DNA of 64,000 nucleotides. Origin: Kordiimonadales bacterium (GTDB taxonomy: Bacteria; Pseudomonadota; Alphaproteobacteria; Sphingomonadales; Kordiimonadaceae). Made by a program: the position numbers and the translations under genes. The notes beneath the pieces are model-generated. The model did not search any database and had not been told where the DNA came from. It saw nothing but the letters and a program-made list of their open reading frames with translations. The stretch is taken from positions 1 through 64,000 of the forward strand of contig NVTU01000008.1 of NCBI GenBank assembly GCA_002401685.1, in the 5' to 3' direction. This document shows positions 34,444-44,185 of this stretch, in pieces (within the stretch, counting starts at the first letter, position 1; each line of letters opens with the position of its first letter).

Positions 34444-35835
34444 CTAGCGGTTATCTGGCGCCTTCAGGGCAAAACCAAAACGAGGAAACGAGGTAGGTGC
34501 AGGGTCTACGACCAGAAAACCTCTTCGGCGCACCTCCAATATTGCCAACGCTCGCTCTATGGTTCCGTCCGGAAGAAACCGGAAAAGGCCATCAATTCCC
34601 ATGAAACCCAGGTTATTGGTTAGCCTATTAATCGAAAACGGCTGCTCGCCTTCAAGTGATGGATCAGGGCGCGCTAGTAGGGCCACGAGGCTCACTGCAT
34701 CATAGGCCAAGCTGGCTATTCTCAATGGTTCTTCGGAGAAATTGTTTTCGAAGCGCTTCTGAAACTCTTTTGAGCCTTGAGGTTCAGGCGCTGCAAACCA
34801 TGCTCCTTGCAAAGGTGGCTCGCGCAACAATCCTTTATCGCTCCATAGCCCAGTCCCTAGCAACTTGATCTTTTTCGGGTCCAATTCGTAAAAGGGTAAT
34901 AACGGAGCTAGTGTACGAAGGAGCGCTCCGCCCTCAGGAACCAAAACGGCATCATAGTTAAGGCTATCGAGCACTTCGCGTTGCTCTAAGCCTTTTGCGA
35001 TGTCATCCATCATGTCACTGCGTAGTGAACGCAGAAAACGGACTTCATCGCGCATATCTTTTTTACGTTTGTCAAAATTTGACAAACGTTTCACCGGTTC
35101 AAATACCGCATCACTATCTGGTGGGTAGCGTTCGATGGCAGAAATTACAGCACCAGCGTCGGATACGACTTTACCAAAGGCGGTCACGACGCGTTCGCCG
35201 TATCGCCCTTCAGGTATCAGGGCTGCGTGGTTCAGTAATCCTTCGCTTATTGCAAAGTCTACAACACGTTTAACTTCGGTTTCTGGCAGAAATCCCATGA
35301 TAAACCTACCAGAAGCAGCTGCGCTACTGTCATTTGAAAAACTTATGATAGGAATACCCGCTGGGCCAAGAATCTCCCCAGCAGCTAATAGGTTCTCTGA
35401 AAGCAGCGGTCCAATTACTATGGCGGCATTTTCTTCAATAGCCCGCAGCGCGACCTTTTTGGTCTCTTCCGGATCGGCTTTTGTATCAAGAGGTAAGAGC
35501 GTTAAGCGAGGATCAACCGCATCAAACAGTGCCATGATAGCGGCGCGTAGCAAGACATTGCCTGTTTCGGCTTCCGGACCCGTGAGCGGCAACATAATAG
35601 CTATCGTGATCTTATCGCCTGGTGAAGCCGTTTCAGGCGAAACACCGTGCTGAAGAGGACTATCACTTATCGGCGCTGTGGGCGTCAGTGGCGCTTGTTT
35701 AGGCACCGAACGCCCAAGAGAGGACCGCTCCAAAGGCCCCACCCCAGGAGGGGTCGCTGCACAGCCTACGAGCGCCATGAAAGAAAGACATACGAGCAAA
35801 GAAGTAGATTTTTCTTTAATCGCCCTTGCAAACAT
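34444..35835 (-). CDS. Penicillin-binding protein activator (LpoA-like lipoprotein)
   Basis: The ATG at 35835 follows GAGGG; the track start 50 codons up has no support. The N-terminus ends in the lipobox LVGC (Cys near residue 24), then a Pro-rich linker and a periplasmic-binding-protein fold: KITIAIMLPLTGPEAETGNVLLRAAIMALFD, IVIGPLLSENLLAAGEIL and GFLPETEVKRVVDFAI. LpoA activates PBP1a in gammaproteobacteria. Here it is divergent from rsmI and yraN, the same neighbours as E. coli lpoA, which supports the call. Confidence 0.85.
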   Translation of the reverse strand: MFARAIKEKSTSLLVCLSFMALVGCAATPPGVGPLERSSLGRSVPKQAPLTPTAPISDSPLQHGVSPETASPGDKITIAIMLPLTGPEAETGNVLLRAAIMALFDAVDPRLTLLPLDTKADPEETKKVALRAIEENAAIVIGPLLSENLLAAGEILGPAGIPIISFSNDSSAAASGRFIMGFLPETEVKRVVDFAISEGLLNHAALIPEGRYGERVVTAFGKVVSDAGAVISAIERYPPDSDAVFEPVKRLSNFDKRKKDMRDEVRFLRSLRSDMMDDIAKGLEQREVLDSLNYDAVLVPEGGALLRTLAPLLPFYELDPKKIKLLGTGLWSDKGLLREPPLQGAWFAAPEPQGSKEFQKRFENNFSEEPLRIASLAYDAVSLVALLARPDPSLEGEQPFSINRLTNNLGFMGIDGLFRFLPDGTIERALAILEVRRRGFLVVDPAPTSFPRFGFALKAPDNR

Positions 35836-35968
35836 AACAACCCTCAGTATTTTCAATATATTACGACCATACGAACCTTGGAGCCCACCTTCTATGCAGC
35901 AATTGCGCTGGTATAGAAACGGCTGTATCAGGTTTTTGGTATATCTGACGAAAGAATGGTAGCAAAAA

Positions 35969-36841
35969 GTGGCAGAAATCAGCATCGACGATCAAAAACT
36001 AAGTGCGGGGCTCTACATTGTTGCCACACCTATCGGAAACCTTGGCGATATAAGCGCCCGTGCGAAAGATATATTATCCCGTGTTGACGCCGTTGCCTGT
36101 GAAGATACACGCGTTACTGCTAAATTAATGACTGCGTATGGCCTGAAGAAACCTTTGGTGCAGTATCATGAGCATAACGCAGCACATCAACGCCCGAAGA
36201 TATTGGCTAGAATTGAGGCTGGCGAGGCTATTGCGCTGGTTTCGGACGCGGGAACACCCCTTATTTCTGATCCAGGTTATAAGCTGGTCGAAGAAGCCCA
36301 TGCTGCTAGCCTTGATGTAACATCCATCCCAGGGCCTAGCGCTGTTGTAACCGCACTCTCGCTTGCCGGTTTACCAACCAACAGGTTTCTGTTTATGGGC
36401 TTTCCACCTAACAAAACCAAAGCCCGTAAAGAATGGTTTCAAGCCGAAGTAAATACGCCAGCTAGTTTGGTGTTTTACGAAAGTGCTAAACGCCTTCCAG
36501 CCAGCCTCGCAGATGCAGCAGAATCCCTTGGGGACCGCAAGGCCGCGGTTTGCCGGGAATTGACGAAAAAATTCGAGGAAGTTGTTTTAAACGACTTAAA
36601 TGGTCTCGCTGCCCATTATGAAGCCTCAGGCCCACCCAAAGGCGAAGTTGTTGTTGTCGTAAGTGCGCCAGCAAAAGCCTCAAAAACGGAGATGTCTGAT
36701 ACTGCGGATTTAGATGAAATGATTTTGACTGCGCTCAAGCATATGACGCTAAAAACTGCGTCAGCTTTTATTGCTGAGCAAACAGGCCTCCGCAAAAAAC
36801 AAGTGTATGCACGCGCGCTTGAACTATCTGACAGCAAATAG
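35969..36841 (+). CDS. rsmI: 16S rRNA (cytidine(1402)-2'-O)-methyltransferase
   Basis: RsmI methylates the ribose of C1402 in the decoding centre of 16S rRNA using SAM. Motifs are YIVATPIGNLGDISARA, CEDTRVTAKLM, LVSDAGTPLISDPGYKLV and SIPGPSAVVTALSLAGLPTNRFLFMGFPP. The C-terminal RsmI HTH region (LKTASAFIAEQTGLRKKQVYARALEL) is present. The start is GTG at 35969; the nearby ATG at 35956 is out of frame. It is followed nine bases later by yraN. Confidence 0.97.
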   Translation: MAEISIDDQKLSAGLYIVATPIGNLGDISARAKDILSRVDAVACEDTRVTAKLMTAYGLKKPLVQYHEHNAAHQRPKILARIEAGEAIALVSDAGTPLISDPGYKLVEEAHAASLDVTSIPGPSAVVTALSLAGLPTNRFLFMGFPPNKTKARKEWFQAEVNTPASLVFYESAKRLPASLADAAESLGDRKAAVCRELTKKFEEVVLNDLNGLAAHYEASGPPKGEVVVVVSAPAKASKTEMSDTADLDEMILTALKHMTLKTASAFIAEQTGLRKKQVYARALELSDSK

Positions 36842-36849
36842 GTCGTGAT

Positions 36850-37224
36850 GTGAAAAAGGCCTCACCGCACAAACGCAAAGCCGCGGAAGCAAGAGGCCGC
36901 CGCGCGGAAAAGATCGCAGCTTGGTACTTACGGTGTAAGGGCTACCAGATAATTGATGAACGGTTTCGATCAAAACGCGGTGAAATTGACCTGATTGCGA
37001 AACGTGGAACCACGACAGTTTTCGTAGAAGTTAAAGCCCGTAAAGACGTGGTAACAGCAGCAGAGTCAATTACTTACAGACAACGGCGGCGCATTGAAGC
37101 TGCAGCAGAGGACTGGATCAAACACACTGGCCATAGCTCAGGTTCACTGAGGTTTGATATTATCTTGGTTGTGCCGCGTGCTATTCCAACCCATATCTCA
37201 GACGCTTGGCGCGTTGGCGACTAA
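36850..37224 (+). CDS. YraN family (UPF0102) putative endonuclease-fold protein
   Basis: The 124-residue basic protein matches UPF0102: GRRAEKIAAWYLRCKGYQIIDERFRSKRGEIDLIAKRGTTTVFVEVKAR. The GEIDLI...FVEVK pattern is a PD-(D/E)XK nuclease core as in Holliday-junction resolvases, but activity is unproven in the family. The GTG start at 36850 lies nine bases after rsmI. The rsmI-yraN pair is conserved in proteobacteria. Confidence 0.93.
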   Translation: MKKASPHKRKAAEARGRRAEKIAAWYLRCKGYQIIDERFRSKRGEIDLIAKRGTTTVFVEVKARKDVVTAAESITYRQRRRIEAAAEDWIKHTGHSSGSLRFDIILVVPRAIPTHISDAWRVGD

Positions 37225-37254
37225 GCAACACAGTAATTGTCTAAGGAAAACAAA

Positions 37255-38202
37255 ATGGTAGCTCAAGCGCTTAAGGTCGCATTTCAGATGGACCCTATGG
37301 AAACCGTCAATATCGATGGGGACAGCACTTTTGTTTTGATGCTTGAGGCACAAGCGCGGGGCCATGAAGTTTGGCACTATTTAGCTGAGGACCTATCCTA
37401 TGCGGAAGGCGCTGTATACGCCGAAGCGCGGCCAGTTTCGGTCCGGCGCGAAAAGGGCAATCACTTTAGTTTCGGCAAAGCCAAAGTTATTAATATCCGC
37501 GATATGGATGTAGTATGGATGCGGCAGGATCCGCCTTTTGATATGGCCTATATTACCGCGACACACCTATTGGATATGGTGTCCGACGAGACGCTTGTTG
37601 TGAACAACCCGGCTGAGGTCAGAAACGCGCCTGAAAAGCTTTTTGTGATGCAATATCAAGATCTTATGCCCGCCACAATGATCACGCGCAGCGAAGACGA
37701 AGTACGTCGCTTCCGCGACAAACATGGTGACATCGTGATTAAGCCACTTTACGGCAACGGCGGCGCTGGTGTTTTCCATATTAAACCGGGTGATAGCAAC
37801 ATAGGTAGCCTGATGGAAATGTTCCTAGAGGTTAGCCGCGAGCCAGTGATGGCCCAAAAATTCCTTTCTGAAGTCGTTCGAGGCGACAAACGTATCATTC
37901 TGGTAGACGGCGAAGCCGTCGGCGCGATCAACCGCGTTCCTGCAGAAGGCGAAGTTCGATCAAACTTGGTCGCCGGCGGCACTGCTGAAAAATCAGTTCT
38001 GACCGAGCGCGAAGTTGAGATATGTGAAAGATTAAAACCGGAACTAAAAGCGCGCGGGCTACTATTTGTTGGCATCGACGTGATTGACGGCTACCTGACA
38101 GAGATAAACGTCACATCGCCAACAGGGCTGCAATCCATCAACAAATATGACGGTGTTTCCCTGGAAGCAACAATTTGGGATGCCGTTGAGCGCAAGCTCT
38201 AA
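37255..38202 (+). CDS. gshB: Glutathione synthase
   Basis: GshB joins gamma-glutamylcysteine and glycine with ATP. The ATG at 37255 follows AAGGA. Motifs: FQMDPMETVNIDGDSTFVLMLEAQARGHEV in the N-terminal domain, DVVWMRQDPPFDMAYITATHLLD, IVIKPLYGNGGAGVF in the ATP-grasp domain, and the C-terminal LLFVGIDVIDGYLTEINVTSPTGLQSIN. The 315-residue length is normal. It follows yraN by 30 bases and is convergent with parB. Confidence 0.97.
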   Translation: MVAQALKVAFQMDPMETVNIDGDSTFVLMLEAQARGHEVWHYLAEDLSYAEGAVYAEARPVSVRREKGNHFSFGKAKVINIRDMDVVWMRQDPPFDMAYITATHLLDMVSDETLVVNNPAEVRNAPEKLFVMQYQDLMPATMITRSEDEVRRFRDKHGDIVIKPLYGNGGAGVFHIKPGDSNIGSLMEMFLEVSREPVMAQKFLSEVVRGDKRIILVDGEAVGAINRVPAEGEVRSNLVAGGTAEKSVLTEREVEICERLKPELKARGLLFVGIDVIDGYLTEINVTSPTGLQSINKYDGVSLEATIWDAVERKL

Positions 38203-38235
38203 GTTTGGCCTTTGCTCTTCCTTAAACAGAGATCT

Positions 38236-38264
38236 GTGTTTGCGGTATTAAACGCCGCAAACAC
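38236..38264. terminator. Stem-loop at the parB/gshB convergent junction
   Basis: GTGTTTGCGG and CCGCAAACAC form a perfect 10-bp stem with a nine-base loop, spanning the parB stop. No T-run follows in either direction, so it may mark an mRNA end but is not a textbook terminator. Confidence 0.45.
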
Positions 38265-39153
38265 CAAGCTTGCCGCACAACTCATCAAGCTTATCTAAAT
38301 CGTCATAGCTGATAACCAGCTTGCCGCTTTCACCTTCATGCTGAATGGAAACTTTAAAACCAAGCGCGGCTGACAGGTCTTTTTCCAAAGCGATGGTATC
38401 TGCATCTTTGCGTTTACCACCGGTGCCGCCAGGACGCGGCTGCCTGCGCTTTTTACCTTTAGTTTCACCAGCAAGAGCTTCAGTCTGCCGAACGCTAAGC
38501 CCCTCTTTTACAACAGTATTAGCGATTTCAACAGGATCACTGCTGCCAATAAGAGCGCGAGCATGGCCCATCGAAAGCGTGCCTGCTCCCAGCATGTTTT
38601 GCACTTTTTCGGGCAAGGTCAAAAGACGCAGTAAATTTGTAATATGGCTACGGCTTTTTCCAACGATCTTCGCAACGTTTTCTTGGGTATGGCCAAATTC
38701 GGCCATTAGCCGTTTAAAGCCAATAGCTTCTTCAATTGCAGAAAGGTCCTGGCGCTGAATATTCTCAATAACCGCAATTTCTAAAACTTCTGCTTCAGTC
38801 AGGTTATGAACAACAACAGGCACTTCATGCAGGCCCGCCTTTTGCGATGCGCGCCAACGGCGTTCGCCTGCCACGATCTGAAAGCTATCCTTGCCAAGTT
38901 TGCGAACAAGGATTGGCTGAAGCATGCCTTTACTTTTTATAGACGAAGCGAGTTCGCCAAGGGAGACCTCGTCAAAATGTACACGGGGCTGTGCTGGGTT
39001 ACGCTCAAGAAACGCAATAGGCAGCGTGCGCCTGGTACCAGCGGCGTCATCAATTGGGGCAGCGTCGTTGGATACTGTCGTGAAGGCGGGCCTATCATCG
39101 CCGAGTAGTGCGGAAAGCCCTCTCCCTAAACCTTTACGGCCTGCTTTTGCCAT
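38248..39153 (-). CDS. parB: Chromosome partitioning protein ParB
   Basis: ParB is a CTP-using clamp that loads at parS and spreads to organise the origin region. The CTP-binding N-domain is seen in AFLERNPAQPRVHFDEVSLGELASSIKSKG and VAGERRWRASQKAGLHEVPV (GERR box), the parS-reading HTH in FGHTQENVAKIVGKSRSHITNLLRLL, and the C-terminal dimer region after a basic linker (KGKKRRQPRPGGTGGKRK). It follows parA by 33 bases. Three perfect parS sites lie upstream in this same gene block. Confidence 0.98.
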   Translation of the reverse strand: MAKAGRKGLGRGLSALLGDDRPAFTTVSNDAAPIDDAAGTRRTLPIAFLERNPAQPRVHFDEVSLGELASSIKSKGMLQPILVRKLGKDSFQIVAGERRWRASQKAGLHEVPVVVHNLTEAEVLEIAVIENIQRQDLSAIEEAIGFKRLMAEFGHTQENVAKIVGKSRSHITNLLRLLTLPEKVQNMLGAGTLSMGHARALIGSSDPVEIANTVVKEGLSVRQTEALAGETKGKKRRQPRPGGTGGKRKDADTIALEKDLSAALGFKVSIQHEGESGKLVISYDDLDKLDELCGKLGVCGV

Positions 39154-39186
39154 CGAAATTCGTCCTAACCTATTGGTTTTACTATA

Positions 39187-39984
39187 CTATGCTGCTTCCG
39201 GCTGGGTCCGGCTAAGCACCTCTCGGGCAAGGCTTATATAAGCCCTGCTTCCGACACACAAATGATCATAAAGAAGGACTGGCCGGCCAAAACTCGGCGC
39301 TTCGGAAATTCTTACATTCCGCGGGATAACAGTTTTGAAAACCTTATCCCCCAGATAATCACGCACGTCCTGAGCTACTTGCTCCGACAGATTATTACGC
39401 TTGTCAAACATGGTCAGAACCACACCGTTGATATCCAGCGTCGGGTTAAGGCTCGCCCTTACCTGTTCAATAGTTTTGAGCAACAAGCTTAGACCCTCAA
39501 GCGCAAAAAACTCACATTGAAGCGGGACCAAAACCGAATCGGATGCGACAAGGGCGTTTATGGTGAGGAGCGACAATGATGGAGGGCAATCTATCAGGAT
39601 ATAATCAAACTCATCCCGAGCACCGGCCTTTTCAAGTGCCTGTTGAAGCCTGAAGTTACGCTGCGGCAATTCAGCTAATTCCAAATCTGCGCCTGAGAGG
39701 TCAACCGTCGACGGCACGATGAAAAGGCCAGGAACTTCCGTTTCCCTAACCGCATCAGCAAGCGGCGCCGCACCCAAAACCACATCATATGACGTAATCT
39801 CGCGGTCATTCCTGTCAATGCCAAGACCTGTACTCGCATTTCCCTGCGGATCAATATCCAACACGAGAACACGCTTGCCGACTGCAGCCATAGCTGTTGC
39901 AAGATTGATTGCGGTCGTGGTTTTTCCAACCCCGCCCTTCTGGTTGGCCAACGCAATCACCTGCGTTTTAGAAGAATTCTGCAT
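39187..39984 (-). CDS. parA: Chromosome partitioning ATPase ParA (Soj)
   Basis: ParA is a DNA-bound ATPase that moves ParB-parS complexes to opposite poles. It carries the deviant Walker A ANQKGGVGKTTTAINLATAM, DIDPQGNASTGLG and IDCPPSLSLLTINAL (Walker B), with the chromosomal type I short length of 265 residues. It is in the order mnmG-rsmG-parA-parB, which is conserved around many bacterial origins. Confidence 0.98.
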   Translation of the reverse strand: MQNSSKTQVIALANQKGGVGKTTTAINLATAMAAVGKRVLVLDIDPQGNASTGLGIDRNDREITSYDVVLGAAPLADAVRETEVPGLFIVPSTVDLSGADLELAELPQRNFRLQQALEKAGARDEFDYILIDCPPSLSLLTINALVASDSVLVPLQCEFFALEGLSLLLKTIEQVRASLNPTLDINGVVLTMFDKRNNLSEQVAQDVRDYLGDKVFKTVIPRNVRISEAPSFGRPVLLYDHLCVGSRAYISLAREVLSRTQPEAA

Positions 39985-40035
39985 ATTCCCGTCCCCCGGA
40001 AGCGGTAACCTGTAATTACCAATACTATCAAACAG

Positions 40036-40659
40036 TTACAGTTTTTCTATGTCGCGGAGCCTTAAGATTACCCCTGATGGGTCAGACAGGCTCTGATAGC
40101 GACTTATCTCCATATTCCAACAAGCTTTCGCTTCGGTCAATTCTTCTTCAAACTTTTCGCCTTTTAACAGCCAAACTTCGGTGGTTGCGGACAAAAATGG
40201 AGCGGCCCAATCGAGTAACTTTAGAATTTTGGCGCACGCCCGGGCTGTGATTATATCAACGGGGAAAATATCGAGTTCTTCGATACGACTGTTATGAATC
40301 ATAGCATTAGCACCGGTGTCCCGGACAACCTGCCGCATAAAGATACATTTTCGACCGTTAGATTCAACCATATGTGCCGTACCGACACCCATTGCTGCAA
40401 GCACCAAACCTGGGAACCCCGCGCCAGACCCGATATCGAGTATCGAAAGCTGCTTTTCACCAAAAACCTCTCGAAGTTTTGGGGCAAGCTGGGCCGAATC
40501 GAGAAAATGCCTCTTCCAGATTTCGTCGAGCGTACTGTTTGAGACAAGGTTTTTGGTCTTTTGCCACTTAATCAGCAGCTCACCGTAGGTCCGAAGTTTC
40601 TCCGATGTTTCACGTGAAACATCCGTGTCGTTCTCAAGATCAGAAAATGAATAATTCAT
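40036..40659 (-). CDS. rsmG: 16S rRNA (guanine(527)-N7)-methyltransferase
   Basis: RsmG (GidB) uses SAM to methylate G527 of 16S rRNA; its loss gives low-level streptomycin resistance in other bacteria. Motifs: NLVSNSTLDEIWKRHFLDSAQL, the SAM loop ILDIGSGAGFPGLVLA and VDIITARACAKILKLLDWAAPFL. A perfect parS palindrome at 40606-40621 is inside its 5' coding end and encodes DVSRETS. It lies 11 bases after mnmG. Confidence 0.97.
   Translation of the reverse strand: MNYSFSDLENDTDVSRETSEKLRTYGELLIKWQKTKNLVSNSTLDEIWKRHFLDSAQLAPKLREVFGEKQLSILDIGSGAGFPGLVLAAMGVGTAHMVESNGRKCIFMRQVVRDTGANAMIHNSRIEELDIFPVDIITARACAKILKLLDWAAPFLSATTEVWLLKGEKFEEELTEAKACWNMEISRYQSLSDPSGVILRLRDIEKL
40606..40621. other. parS site 1 (inside rsmG)
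   Basis: TGTTTCACGTGAAACA is a perfect 16-bp palindrome identical to the bacterial parS consensus bound by ParB. It lies in the first codons of rsmG, about 10.6 kb left of the oriC boxes. Confidence 0.95.
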
Positions 40660-40670
40660 ATAGGGAAAAC

Positions 40671-42539
40671 CTAAGCAACGCGCTTTTTTTTGATATAACC
40701 GAGCAGCAGCGTGAGAGCCGCCGGCGTTACGCCTGCAATTCGAGCTGCGGCACCAAGCGTCGCTGGGCGAGCTTGGTTAAACTTCTCCCGCATCTCGTTT
40801 GACAACCCAATAACCGTATCGAAACTCAGGTCCTCAGGAATGATCATTTGTTCGTCTTTTCGAAAGGCAATTACATCCGCTCGTTGACGGTCTATATAGG
40901 CATGATAAAGAGCATCAATCTCAATTTGCCCGGCAATAGAGGTACTTACACTAGATAGTTCATCCGGCCAGACCTCCCTAAGATTATTGAAGCCGATATC
41001 ATTAAAGCCCAACAAAATGAAAGCAGAACGACGGACCCCGTCCTGCTTAACCTTCAGACCATATTCCACAGCCTGGTTAGGTGTAAGGGTCAACCGCTCA
41101 AGTATTACACGAGCCGCATCGAGAGATTTTTTCTTTTTTAAATACACACTTGCGCGCTCTGCCTTAACCAGCGCGTTAGCAATGCCCTTTTCCGTCAACC
41201 GTTGATCCGCGTTATCGGCCCGCAATGTCAGCCGGTACTCAGCCCGACTTGTAAACATCCGGTACGGCTCCTTTGTCCCCTGTGTGATAAGATCATCAAG
41301 CATCACACCAATATAGGCATCCGCGCGGTCTAGTATAAACGGCCCTTGTCCAGACACCTTAAAAGCAGCGTTAGCCCCAGCCATCAGCCCTTGGGCTGCT
41401 GCTTCCTCATATCCCGTCGTGCCATTAATTTGCCCCGCGAGATAAAGCCCAGGAACACGGCGTGTCTCAAGCGTACCTTTCAATTCGCGCGGGTCAATAT
41501 AATCATATTCAATGGCATAGCCCGGTTCGATAATCTTAGCATTTTCAAGGCCGGGTATGGTGGCGATGAAGGCTGCCTGTACTTCTTCCGGTAGGCTCGT
41601 CGATATACCGTTCGGGTACACTGTATGATCATCAAGCCCTTCTGGCTCCAAGAAAACCTGGTGATTATCTTTTTCCGCAAACCGAACAACTTTGTCTTCA
41701 ATCGACGGGCAATACCGCGGGCCAGTCCCTTCAATAGTGCCGGAATACATTGGCGATCGATGTAAGTTGTCTCGAATAACTTTATGGGTGGCCTCCGTTG
41801 TACGGGTGAGGTAGCAGCTAATTTGCGGCACAGTGACCTTGTCAGTCATAAACGAAAGCGGCACTGGTTGCTCGTCACTGGGTTGCTCAATGCATACAGA
41901 CCAATCGATGGTTCTGCCATCAAGGCGTGCTGGCGTGCCTGTTTTCAGCCTACCGAGGTCAAAGCCCAGTCCGTAAAAGGTATCAGATAAACCGTTCGCC
42001 GGTTGCTCACCAACTCGGCCCGCTGGAGTTTGCTGGTCCCCAACATGAATAAGGCCTCGCAGAAAAGTCCCCGTAGTAATTACCACCGCCGTTGAGAAGA
42101 TCTCAGTACCGTCAGCCAGGATAACGCCGGTCACTATAGGTTTCGGCCCAGCCCTATCTAGAACAAGGTCCTCGACTGCGCCCTCCATCAAGGTCAGGTT
42201 CTCGTAATCTTTCAAGATGCGCTGAACAGATTCTTTATAAAGGCGCCGATCAGACTGAGTGCGTGGCCCTTGAACTGCCGGCCCCTTTTTACGGTTTAAC
42301 AAGCGGTACTGTATACCCGAGGCATCGGCTGCTATGCCCATGATCCCGTCGAGCGCGTCAATCTCCCGCACCAAATGGCCTTTACCCAATCCACCAATTG
42401 CTGGATTACAAGACATGACGCCAATTGTATCGAGCTTATGAGTTAACAGACACGTCTTCGCCCCGGTACGTGCGGCAGCTGCTGCTGCCTCACAGCCTGC
42501 ATGTCCTCCGCCCACAACTATTACATCAAACTGAACCAT
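40671..42539 (-). CDS. mnmG: tRNA uridine-5-carboxymethylaminomethyl synthesis enzyme MnmG (GidA)
   Basis: MnmG is an FAD enzyme that, with MnmE, adds the (carboxymethyl)aminomethyl group to U34 of several tRNAs. Motifs: [18 protein letters not shown] (FAD), [43 protein letters not shown] and [15 protein letters not shown]-like [19 protein letters not shown] place the start at ATG 42539; the track TTG at 42548 adds three residues. It is upstream of rsmG-parA-parB on the same strand and downstream of mnmE. Confidence 0.97.
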   Translation of the reverse strand: MVQFDVIVVGGGHAGCEAAAAAARTGAKTCLLTHKLDTIGVMSCNPAIGGLGKGHLVREIDALDGIMGIAADASGIQYRLLNRKKGPAVQGPRTQSDRRLYKESVQRILKDYENLTLMEGAVEDLVLDRAGPKPIVTGVILADGTEIFSTAVVITTGTFLRGLIHVGDQQTPAGRVGEQPANGLSDTFYGLGFDLGRLKTGTPARLDGRTIDWSVCIEQPSDEQPVPLSFMTDKVTVPQISCYLTRTTEATHKVIRDNLHRSPMYSGTIEGTGPRYCPSIEDKVVRFAEKDNHQVFLEPEGLDDHTVYPNGISTSLPEEVQAAFIATIPGLENAKIIEPGYAIEYDYIDPRELKGTLETRRVPGLYLAGQINGTTGYEEAAAQGLMAGANAAFKVSGQGPFILDRADAYIGVMLDDLITQGTKEPYRMFTSRAEYRLTLRADNADQRLTEKGIANALVKAERASVYLKKKKSLDAARVILERLTLTPNQAVEYGLKVKQDGVRRSAFILLGFNDIGFNNLREVWPDELSSVSTSIAGQIEIDALYHAYIDRQRADVIAFRKDEQMIIPEDLSFDTVIGLSNEMREKFNQARPATLGAAARIAGVTPAALTLLLGYIKKKRVA

Positions 42540-42686
42540 CAAACGCAACTAACTCTCTAGAAAAAACAGAAGCCACAAAAATGCGGCGCAGGATTATACC
42601 TTGCCGTAAAACCAAGGCTGGCTATAGACCGTGCTCAGTCTAATGTCAAAAAAGAAGCAGTCCCAGGTCCAAAAGGGAGTAGTCGA

Positions 42687-42702
42687 TGTTTCACGTGAAA
42701 CA
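42687..42702. other. parS site 2 (abutting the mnmE stop)
   Basis: A second perfect TGTTTCACGTGAAACA lies directly next to the mnmE stop codon (42703-42705) in the mnmE-mnmG gap, about 8.5 kb from the oriC boxes. Confidence 0.95.
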
Positions 42703-44055
42703 TCATTTTCCAATACAAAAATCACCGAACACAACATCTAACATATCTTCAACAGAAACCCTGCCGGTGATACGGCCCAGCGCCCGTGTCGCCATTCTGG
42801 CATCCTCCGCCGCAAGAACGGCATCAAAACCAGCATTTTGTTCAAACCGCGAAAGATGCGCTACAGTTTCTTCAAGGGCGTTTCTATGGCGTGCTCTTGT
42901 GAGAGACGGTTGTTCCCGGGGAGCCAAAGCGTTCGATACATGGTCGGAAAGTACCTTGAAAAAATCGTCAAGACCGAGCTCGTCCTTAACGGATACAGCA
43001 GCATGCGCCAAAACCCCTTCAGGAACATCTCCATGTTTCACGTGAAACATCGGCACTTTATCTGTCTGCGTAATTACCAACAGAGTTTTATCGTCGAGTA
43101 ATACACGAACAGCGGCAGGAATATTGGGCCAGGTATCGGCACGCACCAAAACCAACCTTAAATCTGCCTCATCAGATTTTTTCAATGCACGGCGAACGCC
43201 CTCCTGCTCAACGGCGCTTTGACTGTCCCGAAGGCCAGCCGTATCAATCAACCGAACAGGGAACCCGTTTATGTCTAACGCCACATCAATCACGTCCCGC
43301 GTTGTTCCGGCTTCATCAGAAACAATAGCTACATCGGATTTGGCAAGGGCATTTAACAGCGAAGACTTACCTACATTAGGCTCCCCCAATATCACCACAC
43401 GGTAGCCATCCCGCAGAGCTTCACCGCGACGCCCATCCACAAGATATTGTGTTATACTATCGCGAAGACGCAATATCTTCGGTAAAACCGCCCCTGCAAC
43501 CCCGTCCGGCAGATTTTCATCAGGGAAATCGATATCTGCCTCCAAATGCGCCAAATGACCAACGATATCAGCCCGCCACCCTTCGTAAATTTCCTTCAAA
43601 CCGCCATCTAGTTGGTTCAGCGCTTGTTCGCGCTGAGCGGCAGTTTGGGCATGGATTAAATCATTTAGACCTTCGGCTTCGGTAAGATCCAACTTCCCTT
43701 GCTCAAAAGCGCGTCGGGAAAACTCTCCCGCTTCGGCTGGCCGCAACCCATCCTGCGCCGCCAGCGCGGTGATCACACCGTCAACGACTGAGCGGCCCCC
43801 ATGTAAATGGAGCTCAACAACATCTTCCCCTGTGAAACTTGCGGGTGCCTGAAATACCAAAACAAGCGCCTTATCAAGCCGCGCCTTTGATCCCGGATCC
43901 TTGAGCTCGCGGAGAACAGCTGTTCTAACTTTTGGAACAGGTCTGCCACTAAGCGCCACCAACGCCTCAAATGCACAGGGCCCAGAAAGCCGCACCACAG
44001 CAACGCCAGCAACGCCTGCTCCGCTCGCCAGTGAAAATATTGTATCTTTATCCAA
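42703..44055 (-). CDS. mnmE: tRNA modification GTPase MnmE (TrmE)
   Basis: MnmE binds a folate C1 donor and GTP and works with MnmG on U34 of tRNA. It has the N-terminal tetrahydrofolate domain (DTIFSLASGAGVAGVAVVRLSG), the GTPase domain with P-loop GEPNVGKSSLLNAL, DEAGTTRDVID and DTAGLRDSQ, and the C-terminal CIGK ending that carries the essential cysteine. The unusual MFHVKH stretch near residue 337 is encoded by a parS palindrome, not needed by the family. Confidence 0.98.
   Translation of the reverse strand: MDKDTIFSLASGAGVAGVAVVRLSGPCAFEALVALSGRPVPKVRTAVLRELKDPGSKARLDKALVLVFQAPASFTGEDVVELHLHGGRSVVDGVITALAAQDGLRPAEAGEFSRRAFEQGKLDLTEAEGLNDLIHAQTAAQREQALNQLDGGLKEIYEGWRADIVGHLAHLEADIDFPDENLPDGVAGAVLPKILRLRDSITQYLVDGRRGEALRDGYRVVILGEPNVGKSSLLNALAKSDVAIVSDEAGTTRDVIDVALDINGFPVRLIDTAGLRDSQSAVEQEGVRRALKKSDEADLRLVLVRADTWPNIPAAVRVLLDDKTLLVITQTDKVPMFHVKHGDVPEGVLAHAAVSVKDELGLDDFFKVLSDHVSNALAPREQPSLTRARHRNALEETVAHLSRFEQNAGFDAVLAAEDARMATRALGRITGRVSVEDMLDVVFGDFCIGK
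43034..43049. other. parS site 3 (inside mnmE)
   Basis: A third perfect TGTTTCACGTGAAACA lies in the GTPase part of mnmE and is read as MFHVKH there, about 8.2 kb from the oriC boxes. Confidence 0.95.
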
Positions 44056-44185
44056 CTGTCTGTCCGCCTAACATTAATGTTGCAGCCTCTTGCTTGACCG
44101 GTTAGCAAGAAGAATAGAATTATCTTTCTGCCCTACCGCTCAATTTACCACCTGTGTTATTGCTTTCTTTACTTCGGGAACCACT

